Part shown: positions 32,968 through 40,464 of the stretch, one piece after another
How positions within the stretch are numbered: position 1 is the stretch's first letter
Layout: each line of letters begins with the position of its first letter
Origin: Streptomyces sp. CB01635
GTDB lineage: Bacteria > Actinomycetota > Actinomycetes > Streptomycetales > Streptomycetaceae
DNA: 64,000 bases
Reading direction: 5' to 3'
Assembly (NCBI RefSeq): GCF_002803065.1
Contig: NZ_NNBL01000011.1
Coordinates: forward strand, 1 to 64,000
The notes under the pieces: model-generated
Told to the model about the DNA's origin: nothing
The model's database searches: none
The model's input: the letters and a program-made list of their open reading frames with translations, nothing else
Position numbers and translations under genes: made by a program

Positions 32968-34056
32968 TCACTTCTGCCAGGCGCAACTGCCCAGCGTGGC
33001 ACGCTTCCTGGCGACCTGGCGGGCCGCCTCGTCCGCGGGCAGGACGCGGGTGTGCGAGCCCCGGCAGACGACCGTGCGGTCCCCGTGTCCGGCGAGGTCC
33101 ACGAGGATCTGGTCCCAGTGGCGGTACTGCACGTCGTGCGCGGAGTCGGTGTACGTGCGGACCGTGACGCGGTCCGGGGAGAACTGCCGGCGCCAGGTCG
33201 CGAGCGTGGCCGGCGGGACCGTGGTGTCCTTGTCGCCGCCGTACAGGTACACGGGCGCCGTCAGCTTCGACAGGTCGGGGCCCGGCCGCTCGCAGTACAG
33301 CCTCTGCTCGTGGACCTGCGGCGCCGGATCGGCCTGCTGGCCGCGCTGGTTGTAGGTGCGGGCGCCGTCCTCGTACGCCGTGTCCGCGAAGCCCGGGATG
33401 GACTTGACGGGGCTGTCGTCGGGGAACGCCCACCACTTGCGGGGGTCGGTGATGGAGTCCTTCAGGGCCGCGGCGAGCGCGTCGTCGGACATCGAGCAGT
33501 ACGCGGGCTTCTCGCCGTACGGCGGCAGGGCGGCGGCCAGGTGCAGGGCGGAGACGCGGCCGGGCGCGCGGGCGGCGAGTTCGGCGGCGTAGGGGCCGCC
33601 TCCGGAGATCGCGACGATCCTGAACTTCTCGACGCCGAGGCGGTCGAGGACGTCGAGGGCGTCCCGCGCGAAGTCGGCCTTGCCGAGGGCGGGGTCGTAC
33701 GCGGTGTCGCCGAAGCCGTTGCGCTCGACGGAGATCAGCCGCAGGCCCAGGTCCGCTCGCGTGGTGCGGAAGAAGTCGGTCATGTGGACGGCCCGCGCGC
33801 TGGTCCCGGTGCCGCCTATGTAGAGGACCGGGACGCCGTCGCGCGGGCCCGAGTCGGTGTAGTGGGCCGTACGTCCGGAGGGCAGCTTCGCGGCGCGCAC
33901 GTCGGGGCCGAGCGGGTCGAAGGTGTTCTGCACCTTCGGCTCGGCCGGCGGGCTCGCGCTCACCGCCCCGGATCCGCCGAGGACCATCCCGCCGAGGAGC
34001 GCCAGGGCGGCGCATCCGACGGTGGTGGTGGTGCGGTTGAGTCCGGACAGGTGCAC
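32968..34056 (-). CDS. Secreted alpha/beta hydrolase
   Basis: A 362-residue exported hydrolase with a signal peptide (GCAALALLGGMVLGGSGAVSA). The alpha/beta fold has an altered nucleophile elbow: AISGGGPYAAE, where G-x-S-G-G places Ser as the likely nucleophile. A possible acid and the His of SAHDVQYRHW follow near the C-terminus. Cys residues (AYCSMS, LYCERPG, VVCRGS, GSCAWQK) suggest two disulfides in the secreted protein. GTG has GGAG 5 bases upstream. Substrate unknown; peptidase, lipase or esterase are all possible. Confidence 0.82.
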   Translation of the reverse strand: MHLSGLNRTTTTVGCAALALLGGMVLGGSGAVSASPPAEPKVQNTFDPLGPDVRAAKLPSGRTAHYTDSGPRDGVPVLYIGGTGTSARAVHMTDFFRTTRADLGLRLISVERNGFGDTAYDPALGKADFARDALDVLDRLGVEKFRIVAISGGGPYAAELAARAPGRVSALHLAAALPPYGEKPAYCSMSDDALAAALKDSITDPRKWWAFPDDSPVKSIPGFADTAYEDGARTYNQRGQQADPAPQVHEQRLYCERPGPDLSKLTAPVYLYGGDKDTTVPPATLATWRRQFSPDRVTVRTYTDSAHDVQYRHWDQILVDLAGHGDRTVVCRGSHTRVLPADEAARQVARKRATLGSCAWQK

Positions 34057-34156
34057 GGGAACTCCAGGGGCAGGCGACGATCGACGTGCCCGCGCCTACC
34101 CCGGCCGCACCGGGTGACACCTGTCAGTCCCCAGGTGCCACCGGCGCGAACTCCCG

Positions 34157-35857
34157 TCAGAACCCGGCGGGTTCGGTGTACACGCCCCACTCGTCGCGCA
34201 GGACCCCGCAGATCTCGCCCAGGGTGGCCTCGGCGCGTACGGCGTCGAGCATCGGCGGGATCATGTTGCCGCCGTTGCGGGCGGCCTTCAGCATGTCGTC
34301 GAGGGCGGAGCGCACGCGGGCGTCGTCCCTGGCCGCCTTGCGGACGCCGAGCTCGCGCACCTGCTCGCGCTCGACCTCGTGGCTGACGCGCAGGATCTCC
34401 AGGTCGCCGGTGACGGACCCGTGGTGCGCGTTGACGCCGACGACCCGCTTGTCGCCCTTCTCCAGCGCCTTCTGGTACTGGAACGCGGACTCGGCGATCT
34501 CGCCGGTGAACCAGCCGTCCTCGATGCCGCGCAGGATGCCCGAGGTCATGGGCCCGATGGGGTGCTGCCCGTCCGGGTGGGCGCGCAGGCCGCGCTCCTT
34601 GATCTGCTCGAAGATCTTCTCGGCGTCGGCCTCGATGCGGTCCGTGAGCTGCTCCACGAACCACGAACCGCCCAGCGGGTCCGCGACGTTGGCGACGCCG
34701 GTCTCCTCCATGAGGACCTGCTGCGTGCGCAGCGCGATCTCGGCGGCCTGCTCGGAGGGGAGCGCCAGGGTCTCGTCGAGGGCGTTCGTGTGCAGCGAGT
34801 TGGTGCCGCCGAGCACGGCCGCGAGAGCCTCGACGGCGGTCCGCACGACGTTGTTGTACGGCTGCTGCGCGGTCAGGGAGACCCCGGCGGTCTGCGTGTG
34901 GAAGCGCAGCCACTGCGCCTTGTCGGTCTTCGCCCCGTACACGTCCCGCAGCCAGCGGGCCCAGATGCGGCGCGCGGCGCGGAACTTGGCGATCTCCTCG
35001 AAGAAGTCGAGGTGTGCGTCGAAGAAGAAGGAGAGGCCGGGCGCGAAGACGTCCACGTCGAGCCCGCGCGACAGGCCGAGCTCCACATAGCCGAAGCCGT
35101 CGGCGAGCGTGTACGCCAGCTCCTGCGCGGCCGTGGAGCCGGCCTCGCGGATGTGGTACCCGGAGACCGAGAGCGGCTTGTACGCGGGGATGCCCGCCGC
35201 GCAGTGCTCCATGAGGTCGCCGATCAGGCGCAGATGTGGCTCGGGCTGGAAGAGCCACTCCTTCTGCGCGATGTACTCCTTGAAGATGTCGGTCTGGAGC
35301 GTGCCGTTGAGGACGGCAGGATCGACGCCCTGCCGCTCGGCGGCCACAAGGTACATGCAGAAGACGGGCACGGCGGGGCCCGAGATCGTCATGGACGTCG
35401 TGACGTCCCCGAGCGGGATGTCCTGGAACAGGACCTCCATGTCGGCGGCGGAGTCGATGGCGACGCCGCAGTGCCCGACCTCGCCGAGCGAGCGCGGGTC
35501 GTCGGAGTCGCGCCCCATGAGCGTCGGCATGTCGAAGGCGACGCTCAGCCCTCCCCCGCCGGCGGCGAGGATCATCTTGTAGCGCTCATTTGTCTGCTCG
35601 GCGTTCCCGAACCCGGCGAACTGGCGGATCGTCCACGTACGGCCCCGGTACCCGGTCGGGTACAGGCCGCGCGTGAACGGGTACTCGCCGGGCCATCCGA
35701 TCCGCTCGAAGCCGTCATAGGTGTCCCCGGGACGTGGCCCGTAGACCGGGTCGACCGGGTCTCCCGAGAGCGTCGAGAAGTCGGCGTCCCGCTTGCGGGC
35801 GGAGTCGTACCGGGCCTGCCAGCGGCGGCGGCCCTCTTCGATGGCGTCAGCGTCCAT
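34157..35857 (-). CDS. icmA: Isobutyryl-CoA mutase, large subunit
   Basis: Coenzyme B12-dependent mutase large subunit of 566 residues, interconverting isobutyryl-CoA and butyryl-CoA. The start I chose gives Phe80 (TIRQFAGF) and Gln198 (YIAQKEW). These are the residues that separate isobutyryl-CoA mutase from methylmalonyl-CoA mutase, which has Tyr and Arg there. The B12-binding small subunit is absent, as expected for the split IcmA/IcmB enzyme, and icmB is not in the window. A perfect 24-base palindrome lies just upstream of the start. MeaB, epimerase and thiolase genes lie 9-12 kb away. Confidence 0.93.
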   Translation of the reverse strand: MDADAIEEGRRRWQARYDSARKRDADFSTLSGDPVDPVYGPRPGDTYDGFERIGWPGEYPFTRGLYPTGYRGRTWTIRQFAGFGNAEQTNERYKMILAAGGGGLSVAFDMPTLMGRDSDDPRSLGEVGHCGVAIDSAADMEVLFQDIPLGDVTTSMTISGPAVPVFCMYLVAAERQGVDPAVLNGTLQTDIFKEYIAQKEWLFQPEPHLRLIGDLMEHCAAGIPAYKPLSVSGYHIREAGSTAAQELAYTLADGFGYVELGLSRGLDVDVFAPGLSFFFDAHLDFFEEIAKFRAARRIWARWLRDVYGAKTDKAQWLRFHTQTAGVSLTAQQPYNNVVRTAVEALAAVLGGTNSLHTNALDETLALPSEQAAEIALRTQQVLMEETGVANVADPLGGSWFVEQLTDRIEADAEKIFEQIKERGLRAHPDGQHPIGPMTSGILRGIEDGWFTGEIAESAFQYQKALEKGDKRVVGVNAHHGSVTGDLEILRVSHEVEREQVRELGVRKAARDDARVRSALDDMLKAARNGGNMIPPMLDAVRAEATLGEICGVLRDEWGVYTEPAGF

Positions 35858-35874
35858 GCTTCCCATGCCTTCAA

Positions 35875-35898
35875 ATTTACTAGGACGTCCTAGTAAAT
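35875..35898. promoter_or_regulatory. 24-base palindrome upstream of icmA
   Basis: ATTTACTAGGAC followed immediately by its exact complement, centred on GACGTC and ending 18 bases before the icmA ATG. A perfect palindrome this long so close to a start is almost certainly an operator. The regulator is not identifiable; TetR-like proteins commonly bind such sites. Confidence 0.8.
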
Positions 35899-35910
35899 GT
35901 CGATGGCAAA

Positions 35911-35933
35911 CCGCCCGCACATCGTGCGGGCGG
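35911..35933 (-). terminator. Terminator after the first DUF3817 gene
   Basis: Perfect 10-bp hairpin CCGCCCGCAC-ATC-GTGCGGGCGG, followed on the minus strand by TTTG. It lies between the DUF3817 stop and the icmA operator. Confidence 0.8.
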
Positions 35934-35950
35934 TTCAGTGGCGCGGTTCG

Positions 35951-36289
35951 TCAGGCCTTGGCGACGGCGGGGGCGCCGTCGGCGACCTTGGAGTCCAGCT
36001 CGCGGGAGATCTTCCGCTCGACAAAGAACGCGGCGGTGGGGATCGTGCCGGCGATCAGGACCCACAGCTGCTTGCCGACCGGCCACTTCGCCTTGGAGCC
36101 CAGGTCGAAGGCGAAGACCAGGTAGACCACGTACAGCCAGCCGTGCGCGATGGCGACGACGCGCGTGACGTCCGCCGCGCCGTCGATGCCGAGCACGTAC
36201 TTGGCGATCATGCCGAGGCACAGCAGGACCAGCAGGACGCCCGTGACAAAGGCCATCACCCGGTACCGGGTCAGCACGCTTCGTTTCAT
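35951..36289 (-). CDS. DUF3817 membrane protein (first copy)
   Basis: A 112-residue integral membrane protein with three helices (VMAFVTGVLLVLLCLGMI; VVAIAHGWLYVVYLVFAFDLG; QLWVLIAGTIPTAAFFVERK). The family is unknown in function. It is a paralogue of the protein at 37259; both share the HG-x4-Y-x4 core and the P-T-x2-FF-x-ERK ending. The ATG is preceded by a short leader. It lies downstream of a MarR gene on the same strand with 43 bases between, so they may be co-transcribed. Confidence 0.88.
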   Translation of the reverse strand: MKRSVLTRYRVMAFVTGVLLVLLCLGMIAKYVLGIDGAADVTRVVAIAHGWLYVVYLVFAFDLGSKAKWPVGKQLWVLIAGTIPTAAFFVERKISRELDSKVADGAPAVAKA

Positions 36290-36332
36290 GGATACGAGCG
36301 TAACGGCCCGTTTTGCGCGATCTTCGCGCGGG

Positions 36333-36842
36333 TCAGCCCTCGTCGAAGTCGTGCGCGGCGACCCGCAGCGGCCGCAGCATCGCGAAGATCTCGCCGCACT
36401 CCTCGGCGTCGTACGCCCCGAGCCCGAAGTCCATCGCCATCAGGTCGCGGGTGGCGGCGTCGCAGACCTCGCGGCCCTTGGCCGTGATGGAGGCGAGCGT
36501 TCCGCGGCCGTCGTTCGGGTTGGGCCGCTTGTCGACGAGCCCGGACCGCACGAGGCGGTCGACGGTGTTCGTCACCGAGGTCGGGTGCACCATGAGCCGC
36601 TCGCCGATCTTCGACATCGGCAGCTCGCCGGCCTTGGAGAAGGTGAGCAGCACCAGCGCCTCGTAGCGCGCGAAGGTCAGTCCGTACGGCTTCACGACCG
36701 CGTCGACCTCGGCCAGGAGGATCTGGTGCGCGCGCATGATCGAGGTGATCGCGCCCATGGACGGCACTGATCCCCAGCGCTGCTTCCAGAGTTCGTCTGC
36801 GCGGGCGATGGGATCGAAGGCAAGGCTGAGCGGCTTCGGCAC
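36333..36842 (-). CDS. MarR-family regulator
   Basis: A 169-residue winged-helix regulator (MSKIGERLMVHPTSVTNTVDRLVRSGLVDKRPNPNDGRG). I chose the GTG with AAGG 8 bases upstream rather than a TTG two codons earlier. The C-terminus is DFDEG. It is followed by the DUF3817 gene and preceded by a terminator belonging to the thiamine-binding gene. Targets and ligand unknown; an ACCGGCCGGT dyad upstream may be its operator. Confidence 0.88.
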   Translation of the reverse strand: MPKPLSLAFDPIARADELWKQRWGSVPSMGAITSIMRAHQILLAEVDAVVKPYGLTFARYEALVLLTFSKAGELPMSKIGERLMVHPTSVTNTVDRLVRSGLVDKRPNPNDGRGTLASITAKGREVCDAATRDLMAMDFGLGAYDAEECGEIFAMLRPLRVAAHDFDEG

Positions 36843-36909
36843 GCCCAAGACCTTACCGGCCGGTCATATGCTGGTCAGCCCCGTCTCGCCCTTCGGTCCC
36901 GGCCCACGC

Positions 36910-36941
36910 GAAAGCCCCGGCCCGCCCGGGCCGGGGCTTTC
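36910..36941 (-). terminator. Terminator after the thiamine-binding gene
   Basis: Perfect 15-bp stem (GAAAGCCCCGGCCCG and complement) with a 2-base loop. Termination is probably for the minus-strand pair at 36966-37603. Confidence 0.85.
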
Positions 36942-36965
36942 CACGGAAGACGGTTCGCAGGGGTG

Positions 36966-37262
36966 TCACTCCCCCGCGAGGTGCCGCTCCACCGTCGCGA
37001 CCTTCGACGTCATGCCGTCCGTCACACCGGGGCGGATGTCCGCCTTGAGGACGAGCGATACGCGCGGGGCCCGCGCCTCGACGGCGGCGACGGCGCGCTT
37101 CACTACGTCCATCACCTCGTCCCACTCGCCCTCGATGGACGTGAACATGGCGTCGGTGCGGTTCGGGAGCCCGGATTCGCGCACGACGCGGACGGCGTCG
37201 GCCACGTACTCGCCGACGTCCTCGCCGACGCCGAGCGGGGAGACCGAGAAGGCGACGATCAT
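36966..37262 (-). CDS. MTH1187-family thiamine-binding protein
   Basis: A 98-residue protein of the MTH1187/YkoF-like family (MIVAFSVSPLGVGEDVGEYVADAVRVVRESGL ... DAMFTSIEGEWDEVMDVVKRA). Related proteins have a ferredoxin-like fold and bind thiamine or its fragments. Which ligand this one binds is inference. The ATG overlaps the stop of the upstream DUF3817 gene by 4 bases (ATGA), so the two are coupled. Confidence 0.88.
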   Translation of the reverse strand: MIVAFSVSPLGVGEDVGEYVADAVRVVRESGLPNRTDAMFTSIEGEWDEVMDVVKRAVAAVEARAPRVSLVLKADIRPGVTDGMTSKVATVERHLAGE

Positions 37263-37603
37263 GCGTTCACGGCCTTCTCCTGGCGGGCGCGGGACGCGAT
37301 GACCGCGGCCTCCGCCTCACGCTTCAGCTTGCGCTCGGCGAAGAAGCCGCCGGTCGGCAGGACGGAGAGGACGAAGTAGAGGGCGCCGGTCTTGAAGCCC
37401 CACTTCGTACGGTTCCACGCGTCGAGCCAGAAGAGCACGTAGAGGATGAACAGGACGCCGTGCACCATGCCCATCACCGGGACGGCGTCGAACTCCGTGG
37501 TCCGCTTCAGCACCGAGCAGACGAGGAGCAGCAGGAAGGAGACCGCCTCGGGGGCGGAGACCAGGCGGAGTCGGCGGAGTGCGGAGGCGGTCTTGATGTC
37601 CAC
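37259..37603 (-). CDS. DUF3817 membrane protein (second copy)
   Basis: A 114-residue protein with three helices (VSAPEAVSFLLLLVCSVL; VPVMGMVHGVLFILYVLFWLDAW; ALYFVLSVLPTGGFFAERKLKRE). It is paralogous to the copy at 35951. I chose the GTG with AAGG 7 bases upstream; the longer N-terminal reading is Cys/Arg-rich and unsupported. It is translationally coupled to the MTH1187-family gene. Divergent from the AIM24 operon. Confidence 0.87.
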   Translation of the reverse strand: MDIKTASALRRLRLVSAPEAVSFLLLLVCSVLKRTTEFDAVPVMGMVHGVLFILYVLFWLDAWNRTKWGFKTGALYFVLSVLPTGGFFAERKLKREAEAAVIASRARQEKAVNA

Positions 37604-37768
37604 GGGGCACCTTCGGCAGAAGCGGTGAGGGGGCGGGGCGTTCGATCTTGTGAACGCAAGCACAAGCGCTGCCCATTGTGGCATCGGGGATGCCCCGGGG
37701 TTCGCTCAGGGTTCGTTCAGGGCCGGGACCCCTGTCCCAGGGGGCATCTCGCCCATTACCGTCACATC

Positions 37769-38407
37769 GTGGCTACGTTCCGACTTCAAGGCAGCAGAGT
37801 GCTCGCCGTCGACATGACGGGCGACAGCGTCAAGGCGAAGAACGGCTCGATGGTCGCGTACGACGGCCGGATGGCGTTCAAGAAGATGACGGGCGGCGGC
37901 GAGGGCGTCCGCGGGATGGTGACCCGCCGCCTGACCGGCGAGGAGATGACCGTGATGGAGGTGAAGGGGCAGGGCACGTGCTGGTTCGCGGACCGGGCCG
38001 GCGAGATCAGCGTCGTGAACCTGCGGGGCGACAAGCTCTTCGTCGAGTCGAGCAATCTGCTCTGCACGGACGCGGGCCTGCGCACCGGCACGTCCTTCAC
38101 CGGCGTGCGCGGCGCCTCCCAGGGCAACGGCCTGTTCACGACGATCGTCGAGGGCCACGGCCAGGCGGCGATCATGAGCGAGGGCCCCGCCGTCGTGCTC
38201 CGCGTCAGCCGCGACCACCCCCTCACCGTCGACCCGGGCGCGTATGTCGCACATCAGGGGAATGTGCGGCAGTCCTTCCAGTCGGGCGTCACGTTCCGCA
38301 CGTTCATGGGAGAGGGCGGCGGCGAGGCCTTCCAGATCCGCTTCGAGGGCGACGGCCTGGTCTACGTACAGCCCAGTGAGCGCAACACGATCGCGGGGGA
38401 TGTGTGA
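37769..38407 (+). CDS. AIM24 family protein 1
   Basis: A 212-residue soluble protein of the AIM24/TRAP-like beta-sandwich family. It has GSMVAYDGRMAFKK, the VDPGAYVAHQGNV strand and the C-terminal GGGEAFQ ... GDGLVYVQPSE motif. The GTG start has no ribosome-binding site; TACCGT 6 bases upstream could be a -10 box of a leaderless transcript. It is the first of three adjacent paralogues. Function in bacteria is unknown; the mitochondrial relative helps organise inner-membrane complexes. Confidence 0.88.
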   Translation: MATFRLQGSRVLAVDMTGDSVKAKNGSMVAYDGRMAFKKMTGGGEGVRGMVTRRLTGEEMTVMEVKGQGTCWFADRAGEISVVNLRGDKLFVESSNLLCTDAGLRTGTSFTGVRGASQGNGLFTTIVEGHGQAAIMSEGPAVVLRVSRDHPLTVDPGAYVAHQGNVRQSFQSGVTFRTFMGEGGGEAFQIRFEGDGLVYVQPSERNTIAGDV

Positions 38408-38408
38408 G

Positions 38409-39059
38409 ATGCCCTTCCGTGAGATCAACTCGAAGATGGTCGAGGCGACGGTCGTCCCCGGCCGACGGATCTACAGCCAGCGCGGCGCGATGCTCGCCTA
38501 CAAGGGGGACGTGACCTTCACGCCCAGCATCCAGGGCGGCCAGGGCGGGGTGATGTCGATGCTCGGGCGCCGCGTGGCGAACGAGGCGACGCCGCTGATG
38601 ACCGTGGACGGCAGCGGCACCGTCCTCTTCGGGCACGGCGGCCATCACGTCCAGGTGATAGCCCTCTCCGGAGACACCCTCTATGTGGAGGCGGACCGGC
38701 TGCTCGCCTTCGACGGGAGTCTTCAGCAGGGCACGATGTTCATGGGCTCGCAGGGCGGCGTCATGGGGATGGTGCGCGGCCAGGTCACCGGACAGGGCCT
38801 GTTCACCACGACCCTCAAGGGACACGGCGCGGTCGCCGTCATGGCGCACGGCGGCGTCATCGAGCTGCCGATCACCCCGGGCCGCCCCGTCCATGTCGAC
38901 CCGCAGGCGTACGTCGCGCACCACGGCGACGTACGGAACAAGCTGTCCACGGCCCTCGGCTGGCGCGACATGGTGGGGCGCGGCTCCGGCGAGGCGTTCC
39001 AGCTGGAGCTCAGCGGCAGCGGCGCGGTGTACGTCCAGGCCTCGGAGGAGAAGCTGTGA
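38409..39059 (+). CDS. AIM24 family protein 2
   Basis: A 216-residue paralogue of the preceding gene, starting one base after its stop. Shared landmarks are GAMLAYKGDVTF, VDPQAYVAHHGDV and GSGEAFQLELSGSGAVYVQASE. A central Gly/Met-rich strand region (FMGSQGGVMGMVRG) corresponds to a core hairpin of the fold. It is coupled to gene 3 by a GTGA overlap. Co-expression of three versions suggests a hetero-oligomer (inference). Confidence 0.9.
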   Translation: MPFREINSKMVEATVVPGRRIYSQRGAMLAYKGDVTFTPSIQGGQGGVMSMLGRRVANEATPLMTVDGSGTVLFGHGGHHVQVIALSGDTLYVEADRLLAFDGSLQQGTMFMGSQGGVMGMVRGQVTGQGLFTTTLKGHGAVAVMAHGGVIELPITPGRPVHVDPQAYVAHHGDVRNKLSTALGWRDMVGRGSGEAFQLELSGSGAVYVQASEEKL

Positions 39060-39829
39060 GCACCCCGGTGATCTTCGACCCGGCCACCCTGCCGGCCGAC
39101 GACAACGTGAACGCGTACACGTTCTGTGTGGAGCTCAAGGGCAGCAGCTGGTTCCTGCAGAAGGGCAAGATGATCGCCTACTACGGGCGCATCGACTTCA
39201 ACGGGATCGGGCACGGCCGCCTGGACCGCCTCGTGCGGACGTCCTTCCACTCCCCGCTGCACGCGAGCGACTGGGTCGTGGCGGAGGGTTCAGGCAAGAT
39301 ACTGCTCGCCGACCGGGCCTTCGACGTGAATTCGTACGACCTGGAGAACGGGAACCTGACGATCCGCTCGGGCAACCTGCTCGCTTTTCAGCCAACTCTC
39401 GCGCTGAAGCAGTCGATCGTTCCCGGCTTTCTGACACTCATTGGCACGGGCAAATTCGTGGCGGCCTCGAGCGGCCCGGTGGTCTTCATGGAGCCGCCCA
39501 TCCGCGTCGATCCACAGGCGCTGGTCGGCTGGGCTGACTGCCCGTCACCTTGCCACCACTACGACCACTCCTATCTGACGGGCGTGATCGGCGGTCTACG
39601 TGCGATGACGGGCGTCGGAGGCGTCTCCGGGGAGGAGCACCAGTTCGAGTTCGTGGGCGCCGGAACGGTATTGCTGCAGTCCACGGAGACGTTGATGGCC
39701 GAACAGGCGACGGGCGCGGCGCCGCAGCAGGCGGGCGTACCGGGCGGTCATGGGGCACCCGGACAGCAGCCGGGGGTACCGCGTCTTCCCGGACAGCTCG
39801 GCGACCTCCAGCGTCGCTTCGGACTGTGA
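39056..39829 (+). CDS. AIM24 family protein 3
   Basis: A 257-residue, more diverged paralogue with GKMIAYYGRIDFNGIG, VDPQALVGWADC and GEEHQFEFVGAGTVLLQSTE landmarks. It carries a CPSPCHHYDHSY insertion in place of the simple loop of the other two, with Cys/His that could bind a metal. It also has a Gln/Pro/Gly-rich tail. Its GTG overlaps the previous stop. A nested inverted repeat follows the stop. Confidence 0.88.
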   Translation: MSTPVIFDPATLPADDNVNAYTFCVELKGSSWFLQKGKMIAYYGRIDFNGIGHGRLDRLVRTSFHSPLHASDWVVAEGSGKILLADRAFDVNSYDLENGNLTIRSGNLLAFQPTLALKQSIVPGFLTLIGTGKFVAASSGPVVFMEPPIRVDPQALVGWADCPSPCHHYDHSYLTGVIGGLRAMTGVGGVSGEEHQFEFVGAGTVLLQSTETLMAEQATGAAPQQAGVPGGHGAPGQQPGVPRLPGQLGDLQRRFGL

Positions 39830-39841
39830 GCGGTAATCTGC

Positions 39842-39903
39842 GGAGTGTGACGTCGAACGCGTGACCCCTTTGCGTCACGAGGGGGTGGGAGGCGTCACAC
39901 TCC
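39842..39903. repeat. Nested inverted repeat after the AIM24 operon
   Basis: Perfect 11-bp arms GGAGTGTGACG (39842-39852) and CGTCACACTCC (39893-39903) enclose a smaller GTGAC/GTCAC pair at 39861-39877. There is no T-tract. It may terminate the AIM24 operon or act as a site for the next MarR protein. Confidence 0.6.
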
Positions 39904-39933
39904 CCACTTTCGTTCGCATTTCAACTTCTTAGG

Positions 39934-39939
39934 TAGAAT
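39934..39939 (+). promoter_or_regulatory. -10 box of a probably leaderless marR transcript
   Basis: TAGAAT ends 6 bases before the marR ATG, so the transcript would begin at or next to the start codon. The preceding 25 bases are AT-rich. I see no good -35 box. Confidence 0.5.
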
Positions 39940-39945
39940 CAATAC

Positions 39946-40422
39946 ATGGAGACCGAGACTGCCACACGCTGGCTGACCGACGAGGAACAGTGCGCCTGGC
40001 GCACGCACGTAGAGGTCAACAGAATGCTGACTTACCAGCTCGAGAAGGACCTCCAGCCGTTCGGCCTGACGATGAACGACTACGACATCCTCGTGCATCT
40101 CTCCGAGACGGACGACCACCGGATGCGCATGAGCGATCTCGCGACCGCCACCCTGCAGTCCAAGAGCCGGCTCTCCCACCAGATCACCCGCATGGAGAAC
40201 GCCGGACTCGTCCGCCGCGAGAACTGCGAGTCCGACCGCCGCGGCCTCTACACCGTCCTGACCGAGGACGGCATGGCGACCATGAAGAAGGTCGCCCCTC
40301 ACCATGTGGCGTCCGTGCGGCGGCACTTCGTGGACCTGATCCCCTCCGAGGAGCTCGACGCCCTCCACAAGGCCCTGACCCCGATCGCCGAACACCTGCG
40401 TTCGCAGCGCGGCAAACCGTGA
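39946..40422 (+). CDS. MarR-family regulator
   Basis: A 158-residue winged-helix regulator (LTMNDYDILVHLSETDDHRMRMSDLATATLQSKSRLSHQITRMENAGLVRRENCESDRRG). The Cys in the wing (ENCESDRRG) is a possible redox-sensing position, but this is a guess. No ribosome-binding site is present; see the leaderless promoter. It is followed by a strong convergent terminator shared with the sensor kinase. Confidence 0.9.
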   Translation: METETATRWLTDEEQCAWRTHVEVNRMLTYQLEKDLQPFGLTMNDYDILVHLSETDDHRMRMSDLATATLQSKSRLSHQITRMENAGLVRRENCESDRRGLYTVLTEDGMATMKKVAPHHVASVRRHFVDLIPSEELDALHKALTPIAEHLRSQRGKP

Positions 40423-40427
40423 CCATT

Positions 40428-40459
40428 GCGAACGGGGAACGCCGACCTTCCCCGTTCGC
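40428..40459. terminator. Bidirectional terminator between marR and the sensor kinase gene
   Basis: Perfect 12-bp stem GCGAACGGGGAA / TTCCCCGTTCGC with an 8-base loop, between convergent stops. Confidence 0.85.
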
Positions 40460-40464
40460 CGGCC

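Noticed and set aside
35875..35933. B12 riboswitch before icmA
   Set aside because: Only ~20 bases separate the palindrome from the start and the next hairpin is a terminator for another gene. There is no room or B12-box sequence.
36855..36864. ACCGGCCGGT shared by the MarR gene here and the TetR gene at 32324
   Set aside because: Such GC palindromes are expected by chance in this genome, and the two regulators are of different families. Not enough for a shared regulon.
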